From Wagnerdoeblera intermedia (GTDB lineage: Bacteria; Pseudomonadota; Alphaproteobacteria; Rhodobacterales; Rhodobacteraceae): 64,000 nucleotides of DNA. Positions within the stretch are counted from its first letter, which is position 1; every line of letters begins with the position of its first letter. The DNA lies in NCBI RefSeq assembly GCF_042647465.1, contig NZ_JBHRVN010000006.1. One strand, written 5' to 3'. A model generated the notes under the pieces. The model was given only the letters and a program-made list of their open reading frames with translations. It did no database searches and was not told where the DNA came from. This document shows, in pieces, positions 53,631-62,781 of this stretch. Both the position numbers and the translations under genes were made by a program.

Positions 53631-54090
53631 TCAGTTGCGGGCCTTTCCTGTCCAGCGCTGAGGATTTGCAGCGCGTGCTTTGGCATAGAGATCAGCGCGC
53701 TTTGCCAGCATCCGGTGCTCTTCTCCTGCGTGTCGGCTGTTGGGTGTGACGAAGCGCAGCGCGCTGTGGAGGTGCTCGGCATTATACCACGTCACGAAGT
53801 CTTTCACCCAATCCTGTGCTCCCGTTTTGCTGGCAAAGCCTTTGCGCGGCCATGCCGGGCGATATTTGCAGGTGCGGAAGAGTGCTTCGGAGAAGGGGTT
53901 ATCGTTGCTGACACGCGGGCGAGAGCAGGATGCAATGATGCCCAGACGCTCCAGCGTCGTCTTCATAGTGGCGCCTTTCATGGGCGCGCCATTGTCGGCA
54001 TGCAGCACCTTCGGTCTGGCAATGCAGGCCTCGGCCCAGAGCCCGCGCTGGACGACGCCGGCAGCTAATCCGGCGCGCTCCATCTCATGG
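53631..54090 (-). pseudogene. IS3 orfB, C-terminal part
   Basis: The frame reads HEMERAGLAAGVVQRGLW, VLHADNGAPMKGATMKTTLE (second Asp), SRPRVSNDNPFSEALFRTCK (Glu) and YNAEHLHSALRFVTPNSRHA. It continues the N-terminal piece at 55576-55830 when the IS5 and one CTCATGG are removed. Confidence 0.85.
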
Positions 54091-55575
54091 GTTCGGCCTG
54101 AATAATCGTCAAATATCTGATTTGATGCAGAATTATGGTGATTTTTCTCGCTTTGTATTGCAGGATTTCGAATAGTCTCATTTGAAACCCTGCAATTTCG
54201 GCTCTCGCCATGAAGCACCGTCCTCGCATTGAAGAACAGGATGACCTCTTACGGCCGCGCCTGGTCGATCTGATCGATCCGCGCCATGAGCTGGTGAAAC
54301 TGGCCGGTATGATCGACTGGGAGGTTTTCGAGCGGGAATGGTCCGGCTTCTTTCCATCCCACCGCGGCCGCCCCGCGACACCGCCGCGCGTGGTGGCGGG
54401 ATTGCTCTATCTGCAGCACGCCTTTCGACTGTCGGATGAGGCGGTGGTGGCCCGGTGGGTCGAGAACCCCTATTACCAGCATTTCACCGGCGAGGTGTTC
54501 TTCCAGCACCGCCCGCCGATTGATCCCTCGTCTTTGACCCGCTGGCGGAAGCGGATCGGAGAAGAAGGCGTGGAATGGCTTCTGACGCAAACGATCCGTG
54601 CGGGGCAGACCTCCGGCGCGATCGACCAGAACAGCCTTAAGCGGGTAGCGGTCGATACCACGGTGATGGAGAAGGCGATCGCCCATCCCACGGAATCCCG
54701 GCTGCTCGATCGCGCCCGCAGCCAACTGGTCGCCCTGGCGCAGGAGGCCGGGATCGATCTGCGCCAGTCCTATGCACGTCTCTCACCACGTCTTGCCTTA
54801 CAGGTGGGCCGCTATGCCCATGCCAAACAGTTCAAACGCATGCGTAAAGCGTTGAAGAGGCTCAAAGGTTATACTGGCCGGGTGATGCGGGACCTGCGCC
54901 GTCACCTGCAGGATATCCCCGAGGGAGATCTGAGCAGGCGTCTCACCGCCAAACTGGCGCTGGTCTCGCAGCTGCTGCATCAGCCTGCAAAGGGCGGTGA
55001 CAGGATCTATGCCCTGCATGCACCCGAAGTGGACTGCATCGCCAAAGGCAAGGCGCGGGTGCGCTATGAGTTCGGCTGCAAGGTCAGCATCGCCACCAGC
55101 CTGGATGAGGGCTTCATCCTTGGCATGCGCAGCTTCGCTGGCAATCCCTATGACGGCCACACACTCCGCGAGGCGCTGGAGCAGGTCGAAATCCTCACCG
55201 ATCATCGCCCGGAACTGGCAGTCGTCGATCGCGGCTACCGTGGTCACGGCGAGACCAAAACCCGTGTCCTGATCAGCGGCACGCGGCGCGGCCTGACACC
55301 AAAGCTCATCGCCGATCTTCGCCGCCGCAGCGCCATCGAGCCTGAAATTGGCCATATGAAAACCGATGGCCGCCTCGGCCGATGCCCCCTGAAAGGCGCC
55401 ACCGGAGACGCCATTTTTGCGGTCCTCTGCGCCTGCGGCCACAACATCCGGAAGATCCTCGCCCACCTCAGGCTTTGGCTTGCCTGTATCATGGCGGCTA
55501 TCTGGGTAGCTGCAGGAATGGAAAACCCGCGCTCTCAAAGGGCTATTGCTTCCTGAACGCTTTGTTCAGAACCAA
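54091..55575 (+). mobile_element. IS5-family element (DUF772 type) inside IS3 orfB
   Basis: CTCATGG is present at both borders (54084-54090 and 55576-55582), and removal of one copy joins the two halves of orfB. The ends share CTGAAYAA-CG when inverted. The right end ACGCTTTGTTCAGA recurs at 47248 and 62214. The duplication length of 7 is unusual for IS5 and may partly be coincidence. Confidence 0.75.
54210..55556 (+). CDS. IS5-family transposase (448 aa)
   Basis: The protein starts MKHRPRIEEQDDLLRPRLVD. It has the InsH/DUF772 N-terminal domain (GLLYLQHAFRLSDEAVVARW, PIDPSSLTRWRKRIGEEG) and the first Asp motif KRVAVDTTVMEKAIAHPTES. The late DDE_Tnp_1 part carries VVDRGYRGHGETKTRV (second Asp) and RRRSAIEPEIGHMKTDGRLG (Glu). 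It is complete. A 5'-truncated relative lies at 61700-62215. Confidence 0.9.
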   Translation: MKHRPRIEEQDDLLRPRLVDLIDPRHELVKLAGMIDWEVFEREWSGFFPSHRGRPATPPRVVAGLLYLQHAFRLSDEAVVARWVENPYYQHFTGEVFFQHRPPIDPSSLTRWRKRIGEEGVEWLLTQTIRAGQTSGAIDQNSLKRVAVDTTVMEKAIAHPTESRLLDRARSQLVALAQEAGIDLRQSYARLSPRLALQVGRYAHAKQFKRMRKALKRLKGYTGRVMRDLRRHLQDIPEGDLSRRLTAKLALVSQLLHQPAKGGDRIYALHAPEVDCIAKGKARVRYEFGCKVSIATSLDEGFILGMRSFAGNPYDGHTLREALEQVEILTDHRPELAVVDRGYRGHGETKTRVLISGTRRGLTPKLIADLRRRSAIEPEIGHMKTDGRLGRCPLKGATGDAIFAVLCACGHNIRKILAHLRLWLACIMAAIWVAAGMENPRSQRAIAS

Positions 55576-55830
55576 CTCATGGACCTCCCAACCGACGATC
55601 TTGCGGCTGAAAATGTCGAGGATCAGATAGAGATAGAAGAAGCTCCCCGCGATCGGCCCTGGCATCCAGGTGATATGCCCCCGCGTCCAGATCTGGCAAG
55701 GGCCGGTGGCCTGATAGCTGGTCGGCGCGCGCCAGTTCGCGTTCCAGGGCTTTGATCCGCTTGCGCTCCTCTCTCGAGGCCTGGGACGCCCTGGCCGTGC
55801 TCGCCTGCGCCCGGCCATTGGCGGCTTCAC
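55576..55830 (-). pseudogene. IS3 orfB, N-terminal part
   Basis: The frame includes WRAPTSYQATGPCQIWTRGH then ITWMPGPIAGSFFYLYLILD and IFSRKIVGWEVHE. The usual first catalytic motif W-T-x-D-I-T is changed to TRGHITW, so the first Asp is lost. The piece ends at the IS5 border. Confidence 0.8.
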
Positions 55831-55861
55831 AGGCCTGACGCCATGCTTTGATCTGCTCTGG

Positions 55862-56134
55862 CTAAAGCCCGCGCTCGCGGCACCAGACGGCCGGATCCGC
55901 CTCGTTCAATGCCACAGTTTCAAGAACGGCGGCAAACTTGTCGCGCGAGCTCCACCCCTCGGGGCCAGCCTCCGCATCAGGCAAAAGTTGTCCTTTATTG
56001 CGGGCTTCGCGCCGCCAGATATGCAGCGTCCCCTCCGATATTCCCTCCTCCAGAGAAAGACGCCGGATCGGCGTCGCCTCTGGCGGAAGCATCCGCCTCA
56101 AAAACGCTGCTTTACGTTCCGGTGAATAACCCAC
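55862..56134 (-). CDS. IS3 orfA (third type)
   Basis: This 90-residue protein begins MGYSPERKAAFLRRMLPPEA and carries the HTH SLEEGISEGTLHIWRREARN, then SSRDKFAAVLETVALNEADP. This matches the orfA of IS3 elements related to ISRj2/IS1400. It is intact, but its orfB partner is broken. Confidence 0.8.
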   Translation of the reverse strand: MGYSPERKAAFLRRMLPPEATPIRRLSLEEGISEGTLHIWRREARNKGQLLPDAEAGPEGWSSRDKFAAVLETVALNEADPAVWCRERGL

Positions 56135-56240
56135 GTCGTCGTCCTATCTCGCCCCAATCAATTAGAGAGAAAATTACAGGGCCGGACAACTTCCCTGACA
56201 CAGGGGGGCTCCGCCGCCATGGCCGATTTTTGCTCCGACG

Positions 56241-56343
56241 TTGACATACCGCAAAAACGCGCTCTCCGCCGGCCACGATGAGGGCGGTGTCGCCTGGGGC
56301 CGCATTGCCTCGCTGATCGAGACCTGCAAGATCAGCAGCCTGT
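56241..56343 (+). pseudogene. IS66 tnpC, 3' remnant
   Basis: The frame YRKNALSAGHDEGGVAWGRI then ASLIETCKISSL matches the C-terminal region of IS66 TnpC (R-K-N-A-L-F-A-G-H-D-E-G-G, W-x-x-I-A-S-L-I-E-T). It is the only trace of tnpC and lies directly beyond the IS3 element, in the same orientation as tnpA and tnpB. Confidence 0.8.
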
Positions 56344-56362
56344 CACATGGCTCTGCCATTTT

Positions 56363-58801
56363 TCAACATGAGCTATTATTGAAACAAGTTACACGCAATT
56401 CAGCTACAATTTTGAGAAGATTCGTCTCATTTTCGTCTACAAACTTTTTGGCATTTAACATGATGGTGCCATGCTCTATCATATCTCGACTCGAAATCTC
56501 TCTTATTTCACTCATCATTTCTTCTATATCTTTGTATGTACTACCAAACTTAAGGCTTTTCACAACTTCTGCGGGGCCGCCAATGTGATACACAATAGGG
56601 TAAATTCCATAGCTTGCAGCTTCCAATACTGCCATCCCAAAATGCTCATGTAATGCTAAGTCGGAGGGTTTCTGATCAAGCCCAGTAGCGTGAATATAGA
56701 TTTTGGATTTTTGAAGATAATCCTCAACCATACTCGGCGGCGCGTCTTTTAAAACGAATATCCTTTCAGGCATCTTGCGAGCTTCATTTTCAAGCTCTTG
56801 CAGATACAGGATATCATCCTCAGATTTTCCAGCGGAACCGATCAGGGCGAGCTTGAAATCGTGCTCATGACTGGTAGCAACAAAGGCTTGCAGTATTTTG
56901 TCTTGGTTCTTGGCGTGCCCCCCGCGCGTGAACCGGCCAATACTCAAGATGATATTCTCTTTGCAATTGCTTTCCTCTCTAAAGTTCGAAATATTGTTTG
57001 AAAGCGTAGGGTAAATCACGTCTCCATTTATATTAGGCCAGATTGTTGCAGCCGCGTCTTTAGTAAACTCAGAGTTATAAAAAACGAAGTCATACGATGA
57101 TAAGGATTCGTGCGAGAATTTTTTATGCGGGAACGACACAATATATGCAGATGTCTTTGCCGCCGACTTCAAATTCGAACCGTAGGTCGAGTTGACAAAT
57201 AGGTCATACTTTTTCGTGAATGCAGTACTAAATCCGCGCTCTATCACCTTTATTGGACGTGGCCCTTGATAACCCGAAAAGGCAATCACCTTGTCAAGGT
57301 CGAAATCTTCTTCGCAGATAAGATGCACTTCATCCTCGGGTGTCACGATTTTACCAAGCAATTGAAGTGCGTGTACCTCGCCACCACCATACGTATTCCA
57401 GTAGGAATTATAAAGCCCAATGAGAGTTCGCTTGGGCGACTTGGCGAATATGTCGTTATCAAGACGAGTCAAGGCCTCAGCTAATTCTGGGTTAATCGAC
57501 GAATACCTGTTAGTATTAGATAAAAATTGCTTCAAACTCTCTTGGGCGCCAATATGGCCGGCATAATATTTGTAAATTTGCGCTGATCGATTGGCCAGAG
57601 CGTGCCAAGTCGGCGAGTATTCCTGCGATGCGGTCGAGTGCTTATGGTAGCACAGTGCTTTGGCGTTATATTTAATGCCCTTACCTTTTGATCCGAGCCA
57701 ATATGACAATTCGGAATCTTCGTAATAGGCAAAGAAATTTCTATTGAATATTTCTCGCCCCTCAAGTGCACTTCTTTTAATCAAAGCAGCGCAGCCGCAA
57801 AGCGCCTTTACATCGAAAAACCCATCATGCTGACCGCGGTCCCTCTCGCCGAAGGCCCGATCATAGGGCATTCCATCACTAAAGTCAGATCCCGCGTTAT
57901 TAATGACCCAAAAAGTTCTGTTAATTGACCGACGCTTAATCACAATATTGTATATGCGATCTATCGAATTAAGATAATCACGCTTACCTTCCCCCTCAAG
58001 ATGCACTGCAATCGAACCCTCGCAGGTGACTTGCAAATCGATATCGGATTTTTGAATAGGAATATTCAGCTCTATGACATACTGAACACCGTCATGGAGA
58101 GCGGAAATGATATCTTGGTCTTGCCTGCCTTGAATAAGGAAAATCTTTTTATAATCAAGCTGGACATCCAGCGCTTCGCGGCTGAGGCTAATAGGGCTTT
58201 GTGAGTATAGTTTAATATTGAAGAAACGAGTCCAAAATCTAATTTTGGGGATCGCCACAGCAGTGTCTTCCCCCTCAAGGAAGCTCTCCAGAAGCCTCTC
58301 AATGCAATCTTCTTCTAGCTTTGCATCGGGGTTTAACAGAAGGATATACTCACCCGTGGCGAATTTTTGTCCAATATTATTTGCGTCAGCAAATCCCATA
58401 TTTGCTGTCGCAATATAGATTCCGTCTTTAAAGAATCTTTTGAAAAGAGATTCATTCTTTTCGCGACCATTTTCGACGAGCAAAACTTCGCAATTTTTAT
58501 AGGTTTGCTCCTGAATGGACCTAAAGCATTCCGGCAGATCATCACCGGAATTGTGCGAAACCACGATAATGCTGATCAAGGGATTGTGCCAAATGCCTCG
58601 TGATCTGACATTATGGTCCATTTCAGCTATTTCCGCATAACGCTTATTGAGCGATCTTGTGAATTTATATTTACGGCGCTGAGAAATAGGAAACTGGAGT
58701 GCACCACGGAGGGCGATCACCTCAAGATGTTTCTTTACTTTTTTAAACTTCATCACGCGCCCCGGATTGTTTAGTGTGGCGTTTAATGGAAACTGTTTCA
58801 T
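56363..58801 (-). CDS. Two-domain glycosyltransferase (GT2 plus GT4), low GC
   Basis: This 812-residue protein has two transferase domains. The first (about residues 70-380) is GT2-like: NPLISIIVVSHNSGDDLPEC, NMGFADANNIG, LLLNPDAKLEEDCIERLL and the late YYEDSELSYWLGSKG (ED-x-D-type base). The second (about 490-800) is GT4-like: YNSYWNTYGGGEVHALQLLG, IILSIGRFTRGGHAKNQDKI, and the donor site HEHFGMAVLEAASYGIYPIV. The start may be 58801 or Met17 at 58753. It is strongly AT-rich and sits between IS66 and IS3 debris, so it is foreign. It probably builds part of a surface glycan. Confidence 0.88.
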   Translation of the reverse strand: MKQFPLNATLNNPGRVMKFKKVKKHLEVIALRGALQFPISQRRKYKFTRSLNKRYAEIAEMDHNVRSRGIWHNPLISIIVVSHNSGDDLPECFRSIQEQTYKNCEVLLVENGREKNESLFKRFFKDGIYIATANMGFADANNIGQKFATGEYILLLNPDAKLEEDCIERLLESFLEGEDTAVAIPKIRFWTRFFNIKLYSQSPISLSREALDVQLDYKKIFLIQGRQDQDIISALHDGVQYVIELNIPIQKSDIDLQVTCEGSIAVHLEGEGKRDYLNSIDRIYNIVIKRRSINRTFWVINNAGSDFSDGMPYDRAFGERDRGQHDGFFDVKALCGCAALIKRSALEGREIFNRNFFAYYEDSELSYWLGSKGKGIKYNAKALCYHKHSTASQEYSPTWHALANRSAQIYKYYAGHIGAQESLKQFLSNTNRYSSINPELAEALTRLDNDIFAKSPKRTLIGLYNSYWNTYGGGEVHALQLLGKIVTPEDEVHLICEEDFDLDKVIAFSGYQGPRPIKVIERGFSTAFTKKYDLFVNSTYGSNLKSAAKTSAYIVSFPHKKFSHESLSSYDFVFYNSEFTKDAAATIWPNINGDVIYPTLSNNISNFREESNCKENIILSIGRFTRGGHAKNQDKILQAFVATSHEHDFKLALIGSAGKSEDDILYLQELENEARKMPERIFVLKDAPPSMVEDYLQKSKIYIHATGLDQKPSDLALHEHFGMAVLEAASYGIYPIVYHIGGPAEVVKSLKFGSTYKDIEEMMSEIREISSRDMIEHGTIMLNAKKFVDENETNLLKIVAELRVTCFNNSSC

Positions 58802-58917
58802 TTATCAAGTTGCGCCTTGCAGGATTCTGATATAGTCCTGAGTTCAGGACTGTTTCCCTTGTCAACGCCGCGTTAAACTTCCCCCGAAGGGGGTGCGGCA
58901 AAAAACTTGGACTGTTT

Positions 58918-58979
58918 TCATCGCATAAGGCCGATGCTTTTACGGTAGTCGACCGGGCTTGGACCGCCAAGTGACATCT
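58918..58979 (-). pseudogene. IS3 orfB (fourth type), last codons
   Basis: The minus strand reads KMSLGGPSPVDYRKSIGLMR then a stop, the end of an IS3 transposase. The preceding residues are at 59476-59533, beyond an inserted IS5 fragment. Confidence 0.7.
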
Positions 58980-58981
58980 TA

Positions 58982-59475
58982 GGTCGTGTTGACAAAAGGG
59001 ATTCCCACCGAGCGCTGATCGTAATTCAAGCTGGTATCTGCAATGGAGACCAACTTGGCATGAGATCTGATATTGGACGAGGAATGGAGGTTCTTTGAAC
59101 GCCTCATCCAAGCCGTCCGCGCCCCGAATGGACGTAAACCCACCGATCACCGCCTTGTTCTTGATGGGATTTTCTGGATCGCCCGGACCGGTGCCCCGTG
59201 GCGTGACTTGCCCGAGGAGTTTGGAAAATGGTCAAGCGTCTACCGACAATTCCGGCGGTGGACGCTGGCGGGGCTCTGGGAGGAAATCATGGAGGCCTTG
59301 AACCACAGTGGGCCGTGCCGGACGCTCTGCAAATGATCGACATCACCGTGATCCGCGCCCATCATCAGGCAGCGGGCGCTAAAGGGGACTCCGCGACAGG
59401 GTTTTGGCCGCTCAAGAGGTGGCTCCACGACCAAGATCCACCTCCGTGTCAATGCTGCCGGCCTGCCCATGAGAG
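58982..59475 (+). mobile_element. IS5-family fragment (relative of 17787-18637)
   Basis: It starts GGTCGTGTTGACAAAAGGG and carries the first part of the transposase: ILDEEWRFFERLIQAVRAPN, GAPWRDLPEEFGKW, IDITVIRAHHQAAGAKG. A TGA breaks the N-terminus near 59060, a further change shifts frame near 59320, and the copy ends at CTGCCCATGAG, losing the second half. It splits the IS3 orfB. Confidence 0.8.
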
Positions 59476-59533
59476 GTCGTCGGTTGTTGTAGAAGCCGAT
59501 CCAATCCCCAATCACGCGGGCAGCGTGCTGGAT
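59476..59533 (-). pseudogene. IS3 orfB (fourth type), middle piece
   Basis: The minus strand encodes IQHAARVIGDWIGFYNNRRP, the conserved tail of the IS3 catalytic domain. It joins to FDSI at 61206-61220 across the IS1380 element, with GGAT duplicated (59530-59533 and 61206-61209). Confidence 0.8.
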
Positions 59534-61205
59534 CCTACATTCCCCAAGTGGCGTGTCGTTTGAGGTGAAAATCGCCTGTATCCGAGCGCTAGACAAGGAT
59601 TTTCTGCCGCAAGCGGCACCTGCGGTCGCGCAGACTGCTGGATCTGGACGGATCAGACCGCGAAGCCGCTGTTTCCTTGCCCAGGGGCGGCGTTTTTCAG
59701 CGCAGCGGACAGATCTGTCCAGCCGCTTTCGTTCAGTTTGAGCGTGGATCGCGATCATGCGCATAGCGGTGGCGCTCGCAATCGGCGGATAGCGGCGAGG
59801 ATGGCGCGTACCATCGTGCCGGTGACAGCGACCTCGGCCAGCTGGAAGGTGATGGTGCGGGCGTGACGGACCACACGTGCCCCGATCTTGATCAGCTTCA
59901 GTTGCAGGCTGGTCAACGACCAGTCGGCTATGGCCTCGGGCAGCTCGATGCAGCGCAAGAAGGTGGCCAGGTTGTACGCCAGGGCGTGCAGTTGCAGCCG
60001 CACCTCATTGCCGCGGAACTTCCGGCACGACAGCCGCGTCCAGCGAAAGGCGTATTTGCCCTCTTTGATGTGCTGCTCGGCGGTGCCGCGCTGGTTGTAG
60101 AACCGCACCACCCAGTCCGGCTCCATCGGCAGGTTGGTGACGATGAAGCCGACACGCGGGAACAGTTCGCCCGGATGCCATTCGATCTTGGCGATCACCC
60201 GGCGTTCCTTGTCCCAGGACGCCGCCTGATACTCGAATTCCTCGAAGAACCGCTTGACCTTGGTCAGTGACGGCCGCCCGACAGGGCGCGTTAGCCGATG
60301 CGCGATCTTGTCCTTGAGGACCGCGTTTGCGGGCAGCCGGATGGCGTAGAAGAACCGCGCTTCTTCCAATCGCTCATAGATCGCCGGGATCGCGTAGGCA
60401 GCATCGGCCCGGAAGAACCTGCCACCAAGGTCGCGCTCCGCGTAGCGCGCAATGACGGGGTCGAGAACATCACGCCAGCCATCGGCGCTGTGGACGTTGC
60501 CATGGCGCAGGGCGCAGCGTTCCAGCATCCCGAACTGGTTGAACAGAAAGTTGGGGTGATAGCAGCTACAGTCGAAATGGCCATTCCAGGCGGACCCTTC
60601 CTGGTCGCCATGGGTCGGGCTGACCGAGCTGTCCATGTCCAGAACGATGTACTTCAGCCCGTTACGGTCATGGAACCGGTCGATCCATTGCCCGTTCAGG
60701 TCGGCCAGCGCGGCACGGTTCCCGGCCAGAGCCAGCGTCTCGGTCTCGAACCGTCCCATCTGCGATGCCGAGGCCGCTTGTGCATCGACCGCTCTGCCGC
60801 CGACAACTTGGCGCATGACCGGATCGCAGGCGAGACGGTTGGCGTCGTTGACATCCTCGTATCCGGCCAGCCGCCCAAAGACTGATTGCCGGAACAGGCC
60901 GTCGAGCCGATGGACCGTGTTCTTGCCAGAGCGAGTATCGCGCAGCGCCGCTGACGCCAAATCGGACAACCCGAGCGCGTCATCAAGCTCGCGCATCACC
61001 AGAAGGCCGCCGTCGGAACTGAGCTGCGTGCCGCGAAATTCCAGCCGCACGCGAGGGTCGAAATCCACCCGAGCTGCCCGTTGCAAGCCCGCACCCTCTG
61101 GGTGATCCATGAAACGCGCCCCTCGCAGCCTTCAACACCATGTTTTATATAGGAAATATAATGGTCAGGACAGCGAAATCAGCGCCTTACTTGGGAAATG
61201 TGGGC
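59534..61205 (-). mobile_element. IS1380-family element, copy 2, GGAT duplication
   Basis: It has the same 1672-bp sequence as 50381-52052 with ends CCTACATTCCCCAAGT and CCCACATTTCCCAAGT (inverted). It is flanked by GGAT on both sides, a clean 4-bp duplication. It interrupts an IS3 orfB. Confidence 0.92.
59755..61110 (-). CDS. IS1380-family transposase, copy 2
   Basis: This 451-residue protein is identical to the copy at 50602-51957, with the catalytic motifs LDMDSSVSPTHGDQ, FFRADAAYAIPAIYERL and FYNQRGTAEQHIKEGK. It is complete. Confidence 0.92.
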   Translation of the reverse strand: MDHPEGAGLQRAARVDFDPRVRLEFRGTQLSSDGGLLVMRELDDALGLSDLASAALRDTRSGKNTVHRLDGLFRQSVFGRLAGYEDVNDANRLACDPVMRQVVGGRAVDAQAASASQMGRFETETLALAGNRAALADLNGQWIDRFHDRNGLKYIVLDMDSSVSPTHGDQEGSAWNGHFDCSCYHPNFLFNQFGMLERCALRHGNVHSADGWRDVLDPVIARYAERDLGGRFFRADAAYAIPAIYERLEEARFFYAIRLPANAVLKDKIAHRLTRPVGRPSLTKVKRFFEEFEYQAASWDKERRVIAKIEWHPGELFPRVGFIVTNLPMEPDWVVRFYNQRGTAEQHIKEGKYAFRWTRLSCRKFRGNEVRLQLHALAYNLATFLRCIELPEAIADWSLTSLQLKLIKIGARVVRHARTITFQLAEVAVTGTMVRAILAAIRRLRAPPLCA

Positions 61206-61290
61206 GGATGCTGTCGAAGCGATGGCGATGAATGCATTGCTCCTTCAGTTGCCGGATCACTCGCTCCACCATGCCGTTATCCGGCATGAT
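61206..61290 (-). pseudogene. IS3 orfB (fourth type), upstream piece
   Basis: The minus strand reads DNGMVERVIRQLKEQCIHRH then RFDSI, the region of the catalytic Glu in IS3 transposases. It ends at the IS1380 border. Further upstream the reading is damaged. Confidence 0.75.
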
Positions 61291-61505
61291 CCCATCGATG
61301 CCTTCGGCGCCCGGATCTGCCATCATACCGGCCTCCGGGACCTGGGGCATCGGGAGCACGTGAGTGCGGGCAGGCCGAGCTATAACAAAGGGCTGAGAGC
61401 CCGCGCCGTTATATGGTCGCCCCTGCGGCTCGCCCGAATGTGCCGCACGGATCTGTAAATGCCGCGTGCCCGCCTGCTCCCTCTTTTACGAGAGGAGGAT
61501 GTCAC

Positions 61506-61700
61506 ATGCGCATCATCGGACTGGATATCCATCGCACCTTCACGGAGGCGGTGGTTTCAGAAGACGGGATGGCGCGACGGCTGGGTCGTGTCGACATGAC
61601 ACGGGAAAGCCTGCAGGCGTTTGCCGCGCGCCTTCTGCCGACGGATCACGTGATTGTCGAAGCCACCGGCAATGCGGCCGCTGTGGTCGATATCCTTACG
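61506..61700 (+). pseudogene. IS110 transposase (second type), N-terminal part
   Basis: The frame starts MRIIGLDIHRTFTEAVVSED after AGAGGAGGATGTCAC and continues RLLPTDHVIVEATGNAAAVV then DILTP. This is the first part of the DEDD domain. At 61701 it runs into IS5 sequence. The C-terminal part is at 62233-62679. Confidence 0.85.
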
Positions 61701-62215
61701 CCAAAGGCAAGGCGCGGGTACGCTATGAGTTCGGCTGCAAGGTCAGCATCGCCACCAGCCTGGATGAGGGCTTCATCCTTGGCATGCGCAGCTTCGCTGG
61801 CAATCCCTATGACGGCCACACACTCCGCGAAGCGCTGGAGCAGGTCGAAATCCTCACCGATCATCGCCCGGAACTGGCAGTCGTCGATCGCGGCTACCGT
61901 GGTCACGGCGAAACCAAAACCCGTGTCCTGATCAGCGGTACGCGGCGCGGCCTGACACCAAAGCTCATCGTCGATCTCCGCCGCAGCAGCGCCATCGAGC
62001 CTGAAATCGGCCATATGAAAACCGATGGCCGCCTCAGCCGATGCCCCCTGAAAGGCGCCACCGGAGACGCCATCTTCGCGGTCCTCTGCGCCTGCGGCCA
62101 CAACATCCGCAAGGTCCTCACCCATCTCAGGCTTTGGCTTGCCTGTATCATGGCGACCATCTGGGCCGCTGCCGGAAGGGCAAACCCACGCTTTCAACGC
62201 ATTATCGTTTGCTAA
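61700..62215 (+). pseudogene. IS5 transposase, C-terminal part
   Basis: AKGKARVRYEFGCKVSIATS and onward, including VVDRGYRGHGETKTRV and SSAIEPEIGHMKTDGRLS, matches residues from about 283 to the end of the transposase at 54210-55556, with about 95% identity by eye. The 5' two-thirds are missing. Its right end ACGCTTTGTTCAG follows at 62216-62228. Confidence 0.88.
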
Positions 62216-62232
62216 ACGCTTTGTTCAGAGTG

Positions 62233-62679
62233 AACTACCTCGGACTGCATGCCAGCGTGCGGCAATTCGGAGATGGTCCTGCCCATCACGGGCGGATCAC
62301 CAAGCGCGGACGGAGCGATGCCCGCCACCTCCTCGTGGAAGCGGCCTGGCAGACAGTGCGCAGCCCGGGCCCTCTTCGTGCCTTTTACGAGCGGATCAAG
62401 GCACGGCGCGGAGCCCATGTTGGCGCCGTCGCAGTTGCCCGCAAGCTGGCCGTATTGATCTGGCACATGCTGTCAAAGGAGGAGGATTATGCCTGGGGCC
62501 GTCCGACACTCCTCGGGCGCAAAATGCGCAAGATGGAGCTTGCGGCGGGAGCAGAGGCGCGACGTGGCCAACGCGGCACTGCGTATGACTATAACCATCC
62601 GGCTCTGAGGAGGGCGGATCGTGCTGTGGTGGAACATGACGAGCAGGTCTGGCAGCGACGGTCAATGTTTTGGTTATGA
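62233..62679 (+). pseudogene. IS110 transposase (second type), C-terminal part
   Basis: The frame reads YLGLHASVRQFGDGPAHHGR, ITKRGRSDARHLLVEAAWQT and RAFYERIKARRGAHVGAVAV, the Transposase_20 domain end of IS110 elements, and finishes RRSMFWL at 62679. The middle third of the protein, between this and 61700, is missing. Confidence 0.82.
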
Positions 62680-62781
62680 GATGCCGTAACGGGGCCTGCG
62701 TCGCGACCCGCCCGTTTCCGTTGCAGAATCGAGGGCAAGCTGGCGCCATTCCCGTATCGGATCCACAGGGAGGACTGCGGG

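Larger units (their letters stand above)
53533..56200 (-). mobile_element. IS3-family element (third type) interrupted by IS5
   Basis: The ends TGTCAAAGAAGTTGTCCGGC and, inverted, TGTCAGGGAAGTTGTCCGGC match well. orfA lies at 55862-56134. orfB is split in two by the IS5 at 54091-55575. The whole sits between IS66 tnpB and a tnpC remnant, so it inserted into IS66 with loss of most of tnpC. Confidence 0.85.
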
